Source: JANQEU01 sp965242805
GTDB lineage: Bacteria > Bacteroidota > Bacteroidia > Cytophagales > Cyclobacteriaceae
Direction: 5' to 3'
DNA length: 64,000 nt
NCBI GenBank assembly: GCA_965242805.1
Contig: CBDETD010000002.1
Location: 868,001-932,000, forward strand
Shown: in pieces, positions 45,942 through 55,763 of the stretch
Numbering within the stretch: position 1 is the stretch's first letter
How the letters are laid out: each line of letters opens with the position of its first letter
Translations under genes and position numbers: made by a program
Notes under the pieces: generated by a model
Database searches by the model: none
What the model was told of the DNA's origin: nothing
What the model saw: the letters and a program-made list of their open reading frames with translations, nothing else

Positions 45942-48356
45942 ATGCTTAGAAACTATCTAAAAGTTGCATTGCGCAACATTCTCAAGAACAAAAGCTACGT
46001 CATCATCAATACATTTGGTCTGGGTATTGCCCTGGCTTGTTGCATCACGTCTTACATACTCGTTGCCTACAACATAGAGTTTGACAATTTCCATAAGGAT
46101 GAGAAAGTCCAAAATCTTTATCGTCTGCACGCCGATGTCATATTAAGTAATTCAGATAAAAAACAGGCCATTGGAGCTCCTCTGCCTATTGCCCCCTCCG
46201 CCGCGCAAGATTTTGCCGGAATAAAAAGTTTCCTGCGCTATGCAGGCAATCCCACTGGGGGAACAAGCGTTAGCCAACAGAACGAAGAGACTTCAACCAT
46301 TAATACTTTCAGCGAATTCGTCCTTTTTGCGGATAGTACGCTGTTTGATCTATTCGACTTCCCATTGGTCGCAGGTAGTCACATGGCATTTGATGACCGA
46401 CAAAGCATATTTATTGATGAGGAGAGAGCTAAGAAATATTTTGGAGAGGAGGATCCGATCGGTAAGATCCTCACTTTGGGTTTTTCAAGAGGTGTTGAGA
46501 AACAGTTTATCGTAGGTGGAGTGCTCAAGGAGGTTCCTCTTAACTCCTCACTATATCTACCGGCTGTCATCAGGTTCGAACATTTTGAAGAGCTTAGAAA
46601 ATTAGACCAAAGCTCATTTTGGGGGGATTGGAATGTTCCTGCAACGATTTTGGAATTGGAGGATCCTGAAAATGCCGAAAGTATTGCTAAGCTTTTTGAC
46701 AAGTTTAAATCTATTCGTAACGAAGCCTTCACAGAGCAAGAGGTCATCGGCTATTCTTTGGAACCATTTAAGTCAAAGATCTCTCGCACGGATATAACAT
46801 GGACGTATCTCAACACACCCATTGAGATCGAGCCACTTCTCGTTTTCATTGTTTTGGGTACAATGATCCTACTTATTGCATGTTTCAACCTGACCAATAC
46901 ATCCATTGCTATGGCCACTAATCGATTGAAAGAAATTGGGATCCGAAAATCAATTGGTGCTCACCGAAGACAGATCGTCACTCAATTCATGCTTGAAACA
47001 GTAATTGTCATTTTCCTATCATTGATTGTTGGTTATGGTATGTCAAAGATCGTCGTTCCTGAGTTTACTACCATGTGGGAATTGCCTTATGGCATGGAGG
47101 ATCTAAACGGGATCAACCTTATCGTCACATTGCTCTCCCTGGTATTTTTTGCATCGATCCTTGTCGGGTTATACCCTGCCTTCTTCAGTACAAAATTTCA
47201 CACGGTGAATTTGCTGAAAGGTAACATCCGTATCAAGGGTACCAATGTGCTAACAAAATCACTGGTATCCCTTCAGTTTGCTATATCTGTGATCGTTTTA
47301 GTCGGCGGTGTGATATTCATTCAAAATACAAAATTCCAGGAAGCCATTCAGTTTGGTTACGACAAGGAAAAATTGTTGTCTATAGATATCCAGGATGAAA
47401 AAGATTACCGGATGCTAAAAGCAAAAGCTCAATCCATCCCAACAATTGAAGCATTTGGAACCACGGAACATCAAGTTGGATTTAGTGCCTACAACAACCC
47501 TGTCACGTTCGAAAATGTGGATTATGACGTCCAACATCTCGAGTTTGGGGAGAACTATTTTGAGGTCATGAATTTCAATTTCATAGAAGGTGGACCCATT
47601 GACTACGAAAAAGCGGATGAATATGAAGGTGCTTTGGTGGTGAGTAAGCAATTTCTGAAAACCGTTGGTCTCCAGGGCGATCCTATTGGTCAATATGTGA
47701 ACATTAGAGGTACGAAAAGAAAAATAGTTGGTGTGATCGATGATTTTGTCGATAATGTTTTCAGATCGAAAGATCCGGAACCATTTGTTTTCTATGCAAC
47801 TTATCCCGGCCGCTGGAGGCAGATCATTGTGAGAGCAGATGAAGATAATCTAAAGACTGTCAATGAGGAACTGGAAGCCTCATGGAAACAACTCTTCCCT
47901 ACCAAACCATATACCAGCAGGTACCAGGAGGACATCTTATTGGGAGGACTCCAACAAACCAATAGAAACCTTCAGAAAATATTCCTTTTCCTTACTATCC
48001 TGGGTGGTTTGATGTCAGCATCTGGTATTTTTTCACTTGCAACCTTGAACATTGCAAAACGCACCAAGGAGATTGGAATAAGAAAGGCTCTTGGGGCGAC
48101 GGTTTCCAATGTGGTTTTGCTTCTGAATAAGGAATTTGTGATCATCCTTTCCGCAGCCGGAATACTTGGATCATTGGGAGGTTATTTTGGAACTGGCTTT
48201 TTATTGGATATGATCTATGCCTATCACATACCTATTACCGTCCTGCCAGTGATCGCGTCAGCTATTGTAATCTTTGTAATAGGTATGTCCACCACCAGTT
48301 TTACCATCCTGAGGGCAGCAAGGACTAATCCGGTAGACACATTGAGGGATGAGTAG
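45942..48356 (+). CDS. FtsX/MacB-type ABC transporter permease, without prefix domain
   Basis: This 804-residue protein begins directly with the membrane region (MLRNYLKVALRNILKNKSYV). It has two MacB-PCD plus FtsX halves with conserved EIGIRKSIGA and EIGIRKALGA loops and a terminal AARTNPVDTLRDE. Eight transmembrane helices are predicted by eye. Unlike the two other permeases in the window, it has neither a PadR gene nor the N-terminal prefix. The ATPase partner is not encoded nearby. Transport substrate unknown. Confidence 0.88.
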   Translation: MLRNYLKVALRNILKNKSYVIINTFGLGIALACCITSYILVAYNIEFDNFHKDEKVQNLYRLHADVILSNSDKKQAIGAPLPIAPSAAQDFAGIKSFLRYAGNPTGGTSVSQQNEETSTINTFSEFVLFADSTLFDLFDFPLVAGSHMAFDDRQSIFIDEERAKKYFGEEDPIGKILTLGFSRGVEKQFIVGGVLKEVPLNSSLYLPAVIRFEHFEELRKLDQSSFWGDWNVPATILELEDPENAESIAKLFDKFKSIRNEAFTEQEVIGYSLEPFKSKISRTDITWTYLNTPIEIEPLLVFIVLGTMILLIACFNLTNTSIAMATNRLKEIGIRKSIGAHRRQIVTQFMLETVIVIFLSLIVGYGMSKIVVPEFTTMWELPYGMEDLNGINLIVTLLSLVFFASILVGLYPAFFSTKFHTVNLLKGNIRIKGTNVLTKSLVSLQFAISVIVLVGGVIFIQNTKFQEAIQFGYDKEKLLSIDIQDEKDYRMLKAKAQSIPTIEAFGTTEHQVGFSAYNNPVTFENVDYDVQHLEFGENYFEVMNFNFIEGGPIDYEKADEYEGALVVSKQFLKTVGLQGDPIGQYVNIRGTKRKIVGVIDDFVDNVFRSKDPEPFVFYATYPGRWRQIIVRADEDNLKTVNEELEASWKQLFPTKPYTSRYQEDILLGGLQQTNRNLQKIFLFLTILGGLMSASGIFSLATLNIAKRTKEIGIRKALGATVSNVVLLLNKEFVIILSAAGILGSLGGYFGTGFLLDMIYAYHIPITVLPVIASAIVIFVIGMSTTSFTILRAARTNPVDTLRDE

Positions 48357-48378
48357 TCTATAAAGGTTATAGGAGCGC

Positions 48379-48457
48379 AGTCATTTCGACCGGAGTGCAG
48401 CGAAGGGAGAAATGACCGCAGGAGTGTCGTAGGTAATCGTCCGCATTCGAAATGACT
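48379..48457. repeat. Bacteroidota-type TCATTTCGACCGGAG intergenic repeat
   Basis: AGTCATTTCG at 48379 pairs with CGAAATGACT at 48448, and GTCATTTC also pairs with GAAATGAC at 48409-48416. The GACCGGAGTGCAGCGAAGG core is a widespread intergenic repeat in this phylum. It lies between convergent genes and may act as a bidirectional terminator. Confidence 0.7.
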
Positions 48458-48479
48458 AAGAGAGTGTTTTGGGTTTGAC

Positions 48480-48968
48480 CTATTCCAACTCCCTCAACAA
48501 GCTCTCAATATCCAATCGCCTAGTGTACATGTCAAGAGATCCATCCTTTGATGGCCACTCTTCCTTTGGCCGGTCTCTGTACAATTCAACTCCGTTTTTA
48601 TCAGGATCGTCAAGATAAAGCGCCTCGGAAACACCGTGATCGGCGGCTCCGGTTAATGGATATTCTTCATCTATCAATCGCTTAAGAATGACAGCCAAAT
48701 CCTTTCTGGTTGGATATAATATGGCGGTATGAAACAATCCCGCATTGTTACGGGGAGCCGGAGGTTGATCTTTACTGTACCAAACATTCAAACCAATATG
48801 ATGATGGTATCCTCCTGCTGATATAAAAGCAGCCTGATCTTCGTAGGTCGTAACCAGCTCAAAGCCCAGCAATCCGCAATAAAAGTCAAGTGATCGTTGG
48901 AGATTGGAAACCTTAAGATGTATATGCCCAATTCTTGTTTGATCCGGAACCTTATAAACACCCTCCAT
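48480..48968 (-). CDS. VOC-family dioxygenase-like protein (CatE type)
   Basis: This 162-residue protein has the metal ligands expected of catechol-2,3-dioxygenase/glyoxalase folds: a histidine in IGHIHLKV, a second in LFHTAIL, and a glutamate in DKNGVELYRDRP. The length fits single-module CatE N-terminal-half relatives. The YHHHIGLNVW segment is typical of this group. The substrate is unknown. Confidence 0.83.
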   Translation of the reverse strand: MEGVYKVPDQTRIGHIHLKVSNLQRSLDFYCGLLGFELVTTYEDQAAFISAGGYHHHIGLNVWYSKDQPPAPRNNAGLFHTAILYPTRKDLAVILKRLIDEEYPLTGAADHGVSEALYLDDPDKNGVELYRDRPKEEWPSKDGSLDMYTRRLDIESLLRELE

Positions 48969-49070
48969 AAAAAATCAATTTTCAATACCAATTCTATCAA
49001 AACTAAGAAGTCCTATAAATGATTCATTTCAACCAATTCATACCGCGATCTAAAAGAATTTTCAATTTAT

Positions 49071-49136
49071 TCTTAAAAATAGAAACATATTCCTTTCTTT
49101 GCCGTAAATGATATCATCTTAAAAATAGAAATATAT
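49071..49136 (+). promoter_or_regulatory. Direct-repeat operator of the second PadR gene
   Basis: TCTTAAAAATAGAAACATAT (49071-49090) recurs as TCTTAAAAATAGAAATATAT (49117-49136), 46 bp apart, the second ending one base before the ATG. It occupies the same position as the array before the PadR gene at 25281 but has a different sequence. Confidence 0.6.
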
Positions 49137-49137
49137 A

Positions 49138-49461
49138 ATGAAAGGATACCTGGGAGAATTTGAAGAACTGGTATTGCTAACCATTGCCAACCTCGGAAAG
49201 GAGGCCTATGGAACAGCTCTTCTGCGAGACATCAATGAACGTGCAAATAGAAACCTTAGTATCGGTGCTATGCATTCTACATTGACCCGACTTGAAGAAA
49301 AGGGATATATCACTTCCTATCTCGGAGAGCCTACTAAAGAAAGGGGTGGAAGACGTAAGCGCTATTTTGAGCTAACATCTGCTGCAATATCTGGGCTCAA
49401 TGAGATGAAATCACTCCGTGATGAATTGTGGGCCAACGCTAAAATTAACCTTTCTACATGA
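49138..49461 (+). CDS. PadR-family transcriptional regulator
   Basis: This 107-residue winged-helix protein (GEFEELVLLTIANL, then IGAMHSTLTRLEEKGYIT and GGRRKRYFEL) is similar in layout to the PadR at 25281. Its stop codon overlaps the permease ATG (ATGA). It is probably autorepressed through the TCTTAAAAATAGAA repeats directly upstream. Confidence 0.9.
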   Translation: MKGYLGEFEELVLLTIANLGKEAYGTALLRDINERANRNLSIGAMHSTLTRLEEKGYITSYLGEPTKERGGRRKRYFELTSAAISGLNEMKSLRDELWANAKINLST

Positions 49462-52079
49462 ATACCGATCCAACCCCTCCCCGATTCGCTAGGAGAGCAC
49501 TACAATGGTGGGCAAGGAATGCCGATATCGAAGATCTCATCGGAGATATTGACGAAAGCTTTGGCTACAACCTCGAGCAGAAAGGAAGAATTAAAGCTAA
49601 TCTGATCTATTTCCATCATGTCCTTTCGCTCTGTTTTTCCTATGCTCTTCGTAAACGTAAAATTTCTTCGTCTTATTCCAATCATTATCATTCAAACTCC
49701 TTGGCCATGATAAACAACTACTTCAAAATTGCTATTCGCAATTTTTCAAAACACAAACTTTTCACATCGATCAACATCCTTGGTCTTGCCCTTGGAATGT
49801 CTATCTGTTTACTGGCCTTATCCATAGCAGTTTCCATTTACCGCTCGGATGGATTTCATGAACATAAAGACCGCATTTTTCAAATAAATACCTATTTCGA
49901 AGATGAATCGCGAACCAAAACCTACGCTTCCACTTTCAATGCTTTGGGTACACATATACTGGAGCAGTATCCATTTATTGAAAAAGTAGTCAGGATCAAA
50001 CAGGGATTTAGTCCTGAATTCAAGCTCAACGAAAATCTATTCAATTTTCATGGATACTATGCTGATTCGACCTTCTTTGAAGTATTCAGTTTTTCCTTGA
50101 TCAGTGGGAATCCAAGAACCGTATTGTCTAAACCTTTCGATATTGTACTTACCAAATCGGTAGCAGAAAAGTTGTATAATGATAAGGACCCCATTGGTAA
50201 AACACTTGAAACGGAATTCGCTACGTATACCATCACCGGAGTCATGGAGGACCTGAAAGAGACTCATTTTTACTTCGAGATCCTTACCTCCCATCTTACC
50301 TATGAAGAACTCCATTCCAATCTGGATTTGAAAAATGATTGGATCAACCATTGGAATAATTTCCTTTATGTTATGCTAAAACCAGGGACAGATGAGCCAG
50401 CATTAAGTCAATCTTTGGAACAAATGTCACTCCTGGCTATGGAGTTCAACCCTGATCAGAAAATCCAACTTGAATATATTGATCTGGACTCGGTAGTCCC
50501 CCGCTGGAATGTTAGCAATGCCATCGGTATTGGATGGGACCAACCTTCGATGATCTTTTTTCTTTCCATTGGTCTTATTATCCTCCTTCCAGCCGTATTT
50601 AACTACACAAATCTTTCAATAGCAAGGGCTTTGAAAAGGGCCAGGGAAATAGGTATAAGAAAGGTGGTTGGAGCCGATAAAAGACAGATCAAAGCCCAGT
50701 TTATTGTGGAAACTGTACTACTCACATTGCTTTCACTTATCGGTTCTGTTATTATTCTAATCCCCTTGAGGAATGAGTTTCTGGAAATGGTCCGAGCCGC
50801 TGAAGTCCTTGACACTTCCTGGAATCTTACACTACTATTGGTTTTCTTAATATTCACACTCATGGTAGGTACAGTTTCGGGTATTTTTCCAGCCTTATAT
50901 TTTTCCCGACTGAATCCTGTTCATACGCTAAAAGGTGAGATACAAAACCGCTCGGGGAGTGTGTCTGGATTCAAAAAAGGACTTTTCGGATTTCAATTCT
51001 TTCTATCACTGGTTTTTATCATTGGCGTCACTGCCATCGCTCGACAATACGCGTTCGTTGTAACTCAAAATCATGGATTCGAATCAGACAATATCCTAAC
51101 AATCCCTTTCAACGACATGGACAAACAGCTGGCAGTCAATGAACTTATAAGACACCCAGATGTAAAGGCACTGACAACATCCTCGCACCTGCCTGGGATT
51201 TTTATTCCAACGCAAGTAGAAATTACCCCAAATGGATCAGATACCCTCCCTGTCAACCAGGTTTTTATAGGAGACGATTTTGTGGAGAATATGAATATGA
51301 AAATGATCTGGGGAGCAGGTGACGAATTTGGAAGTTCCACTCAAAATGAGGAAATGGTGGTTGTCAATGAACAATTTCTGAAGTCAACTTCAGTCTTTGA
51401 CCTACAAAAAGATTCACTTTCTTTCACGTTGATGGATGGAACCCGATGCCGCATAACAGGGATTCTGGAGGATTTTAATTTTGAACCCCTGAGTGAAGAT
51501 ATTGATCCACTGATATTTAGACACTCCCTTGAAAGAAGTAATTATGTGATCACCACAATAAACTCAACAAACATCAAGAAAACTATTGATGATCTGGACG
51601 CTATTTGGAGAGATATAGACCAGAACGCAAATTTCGAAGCTTCTTTTCTTGATGACGAAATTGAAAAAGCTTACTATTTCCTATCCGCCCAGATTAAGAT
51701 CTTCAGTTTCCTGAGTGCTTTCGCGATTATCATCTCCTGTCTTGGTTTGCTAGGCATGGTTTCTTATACCACTGAAAACAGAACGAAGGAGATAGCCATT
51801 CGCAAAATTATGGGAGCCAGCACTCACAGTTTGTATTACCTACTGACACGAGATTTTATCAAACTGATCGCCATTGCTGCCATGATCGCCATACCCTTTT
51901 CTTATCTCTTTTATGACAAATTGTTCCTTTACTTCCTTCTGAAGCACGGAACTGGCCTTGGCCTTTTGGAAATTATAGGGAGCATCCTTTTCTTATTCCT
52001 GATCGGATTCGCTTCGATATATTGGCAAACCTCACAGGTGGCCAGAGCTAATCCAGCCAACAATCTGAGATATGAATAA
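49458..52079 (+). CDS. FtsX/MacB-type ABC transporter permease with N-terminal prefix domain
   Basis: This 873-residue protein has an N-terminal soluble prefix domain (PPRFARRALQWWARNADIED, GDIDESFGYN) like the one at 24970. Two MacB-PCD/FtsX halves follow, with EIGIRKVVGA and EIAIRKIMGA loops and the end ARANPANNLRYE. It is translationally coupled to the PadR regulator. No ATPase is encoded nearby. The prefix-PadR association in two loci of one window suggests a paralogous family. Confidence 0.88.
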   Translation: MNTDPTPPRFARRALQWWARNADIEDLIGDIDESFGYNLEQKGRIKANLIYFHHVLSLCFSYALRKRKISSSYSNHYHSNSLAMINNYFKIAIRNFSKHKLFTSINILGLALGMSICLLALSIAVSIYRSDGFHEHKDRIFQINTYFEDESRTKTYASTFNALGTHILEQYPFIEKVVRIKQGFSPEFKLNENLFNFHGYYADSTFFEVFSFSLISGNPRTVLSKPFDIVLTKSVAEKLYNDKDPIGKTLETEFATYTITGVMEDLKETHFYFEILTSHLTYEELHSNLDLKNDWINHWNNFLYVMLKPGTDEPALSQSLEQMSLLAMEFNPDQKIQLEYIDLDSVVPRWNVSNAIGIGWDQPSMIFFLSIGLIILLPAVFNYTNLSIARALKRAREIGIRKVVGADKRQIKAQFIVETVLLTLLSLIGSVIILIPLRNEFLEMVRAAEVLDTSWNLTLLLVFLIFTLMVGTVSGIFPALYFSRLNPVHTLKGEIQNRSGSVSGFKKGLFGFQFFLSLVFIIGVTAIARQYAFVVTQNHGFESDNILTIPFNDMDKQLAVNELIRHPDVKALTTSSHLPGIFIPTQVEITPNGSDTLPVNQVFIGDDFVENMNMKMIWGAGDEFGSSTQNEEMVVVNEQFLKSTSVFDLQKDSLSFTLMDGTRCRITGILEDFNFEPLSEDIDPLIFRHSLERSNYVITTINSTNIKKTIDDLDAIWRDIDQNANFEASFLDDEIEKAYYFLSAQIKIFSFLSAFAIIISCLGLLGMVSYTTENRTKEIAIRKIMGASTHSLYYLLTRDFIKLIAIAAMIAIPFSYLFYDKLFLYFLLKHGTGLGLLEIIGSILFLFLIGFASIYWQTSQVARANPANNLRYE

Positions 52080-52119
52080 ACTCTTCTCCCTGGTTCTCCT
52101 TCGGAGGCCGGGCAACGGT

Positions 52120-52464
52120 TTACTTCACCAATTGGATTGCAATTGATAAGATTTCGTTAATTAAGTCGATGGGTAGGTCCTCATCCGGATCAATCCTCAG
52201 AATTTTCATTCGTTTACGACCCCCTTTCTCAAGGAGGGGATGATTGAGGTTTTGCCCCTCGACAAATAGAATATAGGGCTGATTGATCTTCTTATCCAAC
52301 CATAAATAGCAAACAGCCTTAGCGTTGAAGGTGAAACAAGGCATTCCATATTTTGTGGTTTCGGAAATACCTGGATCTACATCAAGAATGATCTGTCTCA
52401 ATCCCAGTAAACTGCTACGATTTGGTTCCTCCAGTCTTTCAAAGAAAATGTCGTTCTTTTTCAA
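52120..52464 (-). CDS. DUF1801 domain protein
   Basis: The 114 residues cover a DUF1801/YdhG-like domain (LRQIILDVDPGISETTKYGMPCF, then the LWLDKK and FVEG strands). The only start that gives the complete domain is TTG at 52464, which overlaps the stop of the upstream kinase as TTGA; the next Met lies 42 codons in. Function is unknown; members are small cytoplasmic proteins. The overlap implies co-translation with the histidine kinase. Confidence 0.75.
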   Translation of the reverse strand: MKKNDIFFERLEEPNRSSLLGLRQIILDVDPGISETTKYGMPCFTFNAKAVCYLWLDKKINQPYILFVEGQNLNHPLLEKGGRKRMKILRIDPDEDLPIDLINEILSIAIQLVK

Positions 52465-55400
52465 TCCCCTAATAGTGGAAGTTCAACAATTACTTCGGTT
52501 CCCTCTCCTTCCACCGAATTGATGTCGATTGTACCTCCATGTTCTTTGATAATTGAATAAGTGATAGAAAGACCCATCCCTGTGCCCTCTCCTGGCTCTT
52601 TGGTTGTAAAGAACGTGTCAAAAATCTTGGGCTTGATCTCCTTACTGATCCCAATACCATTATCCCTAATATTTAAAATCAACTTGTGATTCGTGTACTT
52701 GGTTGATATCCAGATTGTACCCTTGTCCTTAATGGCCTGAATCGCATTGACGAGAATGTTTAATATGAACTGATGCATTCTACCTTCATTTCCTTCAACT
52801 ATCAACTCCTTATCAACATATTCTTTTACTATTTCGATTCTGGTTTTAGTTTTATTTCTGAGGATCAAAAGACAATGATCTATGGTTTCGTGGACATTAC
52901 ATCTTTCCTCCATATTTTCACTCTGTCGACTGAATCTGTTCAGGCTTGTAACGATTGAAGATGCTCTCTTAACCCCCTCCTCTATAGCATGAAGGTAATC
53001 GTCCACTCTTCCAATGTCACCATTTTTTACATCTCGTTTCAGACCCAGAATCCCACCATTGATAAAGTTTAGGGGATTGTTGATTTCATGTGCAACGCCA
53101 GCTGAAAGTATACCTAATGATGCCATTTTTTCTGATTCTATCAATTTCTTTTGAGTATCCTTCAATTCGTTTATGGTTTTCTTCAATTCTGAATTTTTAT
53201 TCCTAACTATCTTGATCTGTTTTCCGATCTCATCAGACTTTACCTCCAATTCACGATTCTTATTGTCGATCTCCAATTTCTGATTATGGAGCTCATTATT
53301 CGACGTGGTTAGTTCCGATGTGCGTGTTTCCACCATCTTTTCCAACTTCAGATTTTCTCTTCTTAGTCTTAGTACATTGACCCTCACTATTAACAACACG
53401 ACACTGGCAAGCAGGACGAGGTATATAACAATTGCGAATGGTCTTACATACCATGGCGGAGGAATTTCCAACGAAAACTCTTGGGTCTCACTCCAACTGT
53501 ATCCTCCTTCTTGTTTAGCCCTGACCTTCAAGGAATATGAACCTGAAGAAAGATCAGAGATGTTTATTTCCGAAGATTGTCTCAAAGAGAACCATGAATT
53601 ACTGAGACCATAAAGTTGATTCCCATCGGATCCATCTTTAGTCAAAAACAATTGATAACTTACAGTAGATGCAGGGAAACTTGGACAAGTGAACCTCAAA
53701 TTGATTTCCGACCCTCCCTCTTGTAAAAATTCAGTCAAACTGTCTAATGAAGTTAACATAATTGGTTTTCGGGTTTGGAGCGGTATTATTGGTCCAGGTT
53801 GCGATACTGATAAACCCTCCACGGTACCTACCCAAAGTCGTTTTAAAGAATCAAATTCCAAAGACCTATATGGGACTATTTTGCTAACCAAACCCGTTGA
53901 TTCAGGGAATGCAACCAAATCTTCCTGAAAATATCTAAACAACCCATAGGTCCCAATTGTGAGCCACAAGCTACCATCAGGTCCTAGAGTAATTGACTTA
54001 ATTTCGGTATTGGCAGGGACAAACGGCCCTATATCTACTCTTTTGACTTGGTTACCAATTTGCATTAAAAGACCATCACTGGAAGCCATCCATACCGTGT
54101 CTTTATCCCCAAGTACAAGGTCATGTATCTCGAAATTAAGACCATGTGCAAATGAGAATTCCTGACTTATGTTAACAAATGTTTGAGTGCTACTATCAAA
54201 AATGTGTAAGTATTGACCAGGCCCTCTACCTCCAAAATATAAAGTACCATCACTTCCCTCATCAATGCTCAGTGAGCGAGATAATATTCCATCTTCACGC
54301 TTGAAAATCCTTAATCTTCCATCCTTATCAATTCTACCTACACCTTCGACAGATTTTTCTCCTGGGGCGTAGCAAAACCAGACATTTCCTCCGGAATCCC
54401 GAAAAATATTGAAAATGATACTTCGTGGATCGTTGACATTATACTCAGTCAAAAGCATATCATTTTCCCAAACCTGGATCCGCCCATCTTGGGTGCCTAA
54501 CCAAAGTCGGTTTTGGTAACCTGAAGCAAAATAATACTCATTTAAATCAGAAGTGATTTTTTGAACCTTAGGGTCTTCTTCAGAATCTTTAATCTTATAA
54601 AGTAATCCCCCCATGATTGTGTATGTCGCACCCTCTATGTCCGTGACGATTGAGCCCACTATGAGACTTGGGAGTTTAGAACTTGGATTAATGAATGCAT
54701 TCGGACGGCAAACGTAAAATCCATCTTCAGCTCCAATAATCTTGACACCATAGTATTCTGTGATATCATGGACCTTGGCTGTTTTCAACACGATTGATCT
54801 ATATGCCTCATTCTCTTGGACCAAAAGCCGTGGTTTTTTATCGATGGATGAGGGGTCTACTTGATATATTTCACCGTTTACGGTATTTATGAAAATATTA
54901 TTTTCAGAGACCCATGTTTTGATTGGTTTCCATTTGAAATTACAAATTCTCTGAACACTTTGGGGAGTACCATCCGCTGAAAGTCGCAATTCGGTTATGC
55001 CATCATCAATTAGCCAGAATCGATTTGAATCGACTTTAAGAAAGTCTATTATTTCATCATTGAACCTCAATGTCTCGGTCTCTGATGTAATATTGTTATT
55101 GGCCTGATCCAATTTCGAAATACTACCTCTCGGAGAGATAAGTAGTAAAGATTTATCCAGCTCAGTTATTATTTGTGGTGAGATGAACTTTCCTTGAAAA
55201 ATCTTCTCATTAAAAGCCAAACTATACAATGAATCTGCATTGTGGAGAATGATGTCCGATGAAACACGGAAAATACTATGGTCGTCTTCGACCTTTAAGG
55301 TACGAAGTATAGAATGATGATCTTTCCTGTCATTTGAGATAATAACCAACTGATTTTGCGAATCGGAATAAATATTGTTTCCGATTGCGTAGACACTATT

Positions 55401-55628
55401 ATAAACACCCCCAGTGCCAGGAATTCTCTTGAATTCCACAAAGTCATATTTCCAAAGACCATTGCTCGAAGCGATCCAAAGAAAGCCATACGGATCAAAG
55501 GTGGTCATCTTCACTTCACCCCCTTTAAATCCTCTTAATTCATTATAGTGAATTACAATGTGAGGTTGAGAATAAGCGAGTTGGAAAATGTATAAAAACA
55601 GTATAAGCAAAAATCCCGTCCTAATCAT
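52461..55628 (-). CDS. Beta-propeller sensor histidine kinase (Y_Y_Y type) without receiver or HTH
   Basis: ATG 55628 (a GTG at 55637 is in frame) gives 1055 residues and a signal peptide ending LAYSQ. Fourteen or so propeller blades (GFLWIASSNGLWKY, SLWLTIGTYGLFRY, RLWVGTVEGLSV) form the periplasmic sensor, followed by a Y_Y_Y domain and one transmembrane helix near 730-750. A long coiled coil follows, then HisKA (SAGVAHEINNPLNF, H847) and HATPase_c (NILVNAIQAIKD, DNGIGISKE, GEGTGMGLSI). Unlike hybrid two-component systems with the same sensor there is no receiver or AraC domain, so a separate regulator is needed. Polysaccharide sensing is typical for the sensor class but not shown here. Confidence 0.87.
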   Translation of the reverse strand: MIRTGFLLILFLYIFQLAYSQPHIVIHYNELRGFKGGEVKMTTFDPYGFLWIASSNGLWKYDFVEFKRIPGTGGVYNSVYAIGNNIYSDSQNQLVIISNDRKDHHSILRTLKVEDDHSIFRVSSDIILHNADSLYSLAFNEKIFQGKFISPQIITELDKSLLLISPRGSISKLDQANNNITSETETLRFNDEIIDFLKVDSNRFWLIDDGITELRLSADGTPQSVQRICNFKWKPIKTWVSENNIFINTVNGEIYQVDPSSIDKKPRLLVQENEAYRSIVLKTAKVHDITEYYGVKIIGAEDGFYVCRPNAFINPSSKLPSLIVGSIVTDIEGATYTIMGGLLYKIKDSEEDPKVQKITSDLNEYYFASGYQNRLWLGTQDGRIQVWENDMLLTEYNVNDPRSIIFNIFRDSGGNVWFCYAPGEKSVEGVGRIDKDGRLRIFKREDGILSRSLSIDEGSDGTLYFGGRGPGQYLHIFDSSTQTFVNISQEFSFAHGLNFEIHDLVLGDKDTVWMASSDGLLMQIGNQVKRVDIGPFVPANTEIKSITLGPDGSLWLTIGTYGLFRYFQEDLVAFPESTGLVSKIVPYRSLEFDSLKRLWVGTVEGLSVSQPGPIIPLQTRKPIMLTSLDSLTEFLQEGGSEINLRFTCPSFPASTVSYQLFLTKDGSDGNQLYGLSNSWFSLRQSSEINISDLSSGSYSLKVRAKQEGGYSWSETQEFSLEIPPPWYVRPFAIVIYLVLLASVVLLIVRVNVLRLRRENLKLEKMVETRTSELTTSNNELHNQKLEIDNKNRELEVKSDEIGKQIKIVRNKNSELKKTINELKDTQKKLIESEKMASLGILSAGVAHEINNPLNFINGGILGLKRDVKNGDIGRVDDYLHAIEEGVKRASSIVTSLNRFSRQSENMEERCNVHETIDHCLLILRNKTKTRIEIVKEYVDKELIVEGNEGRMHQFILNILVNAIQAIKDKGTIWISTKYTNHKLILNIRDNGIGISKEIKPKIFDTFFTTKEPGEGTGMGLSITYSIIKEHGGTIDINSVEGEGTEVIVELPLLGD

Positions 55629-55763
55629 AAATCTCACCAGCTAATATCATTATACGAGTGACTGGGCTCAATATGTAAGATAAGATTAATTGTGAATAGA
55701 TCACATCACAATGTAAACATATGAATACCCCTGGAATTTACTCTTTGATCGGTTCTTGATTGG

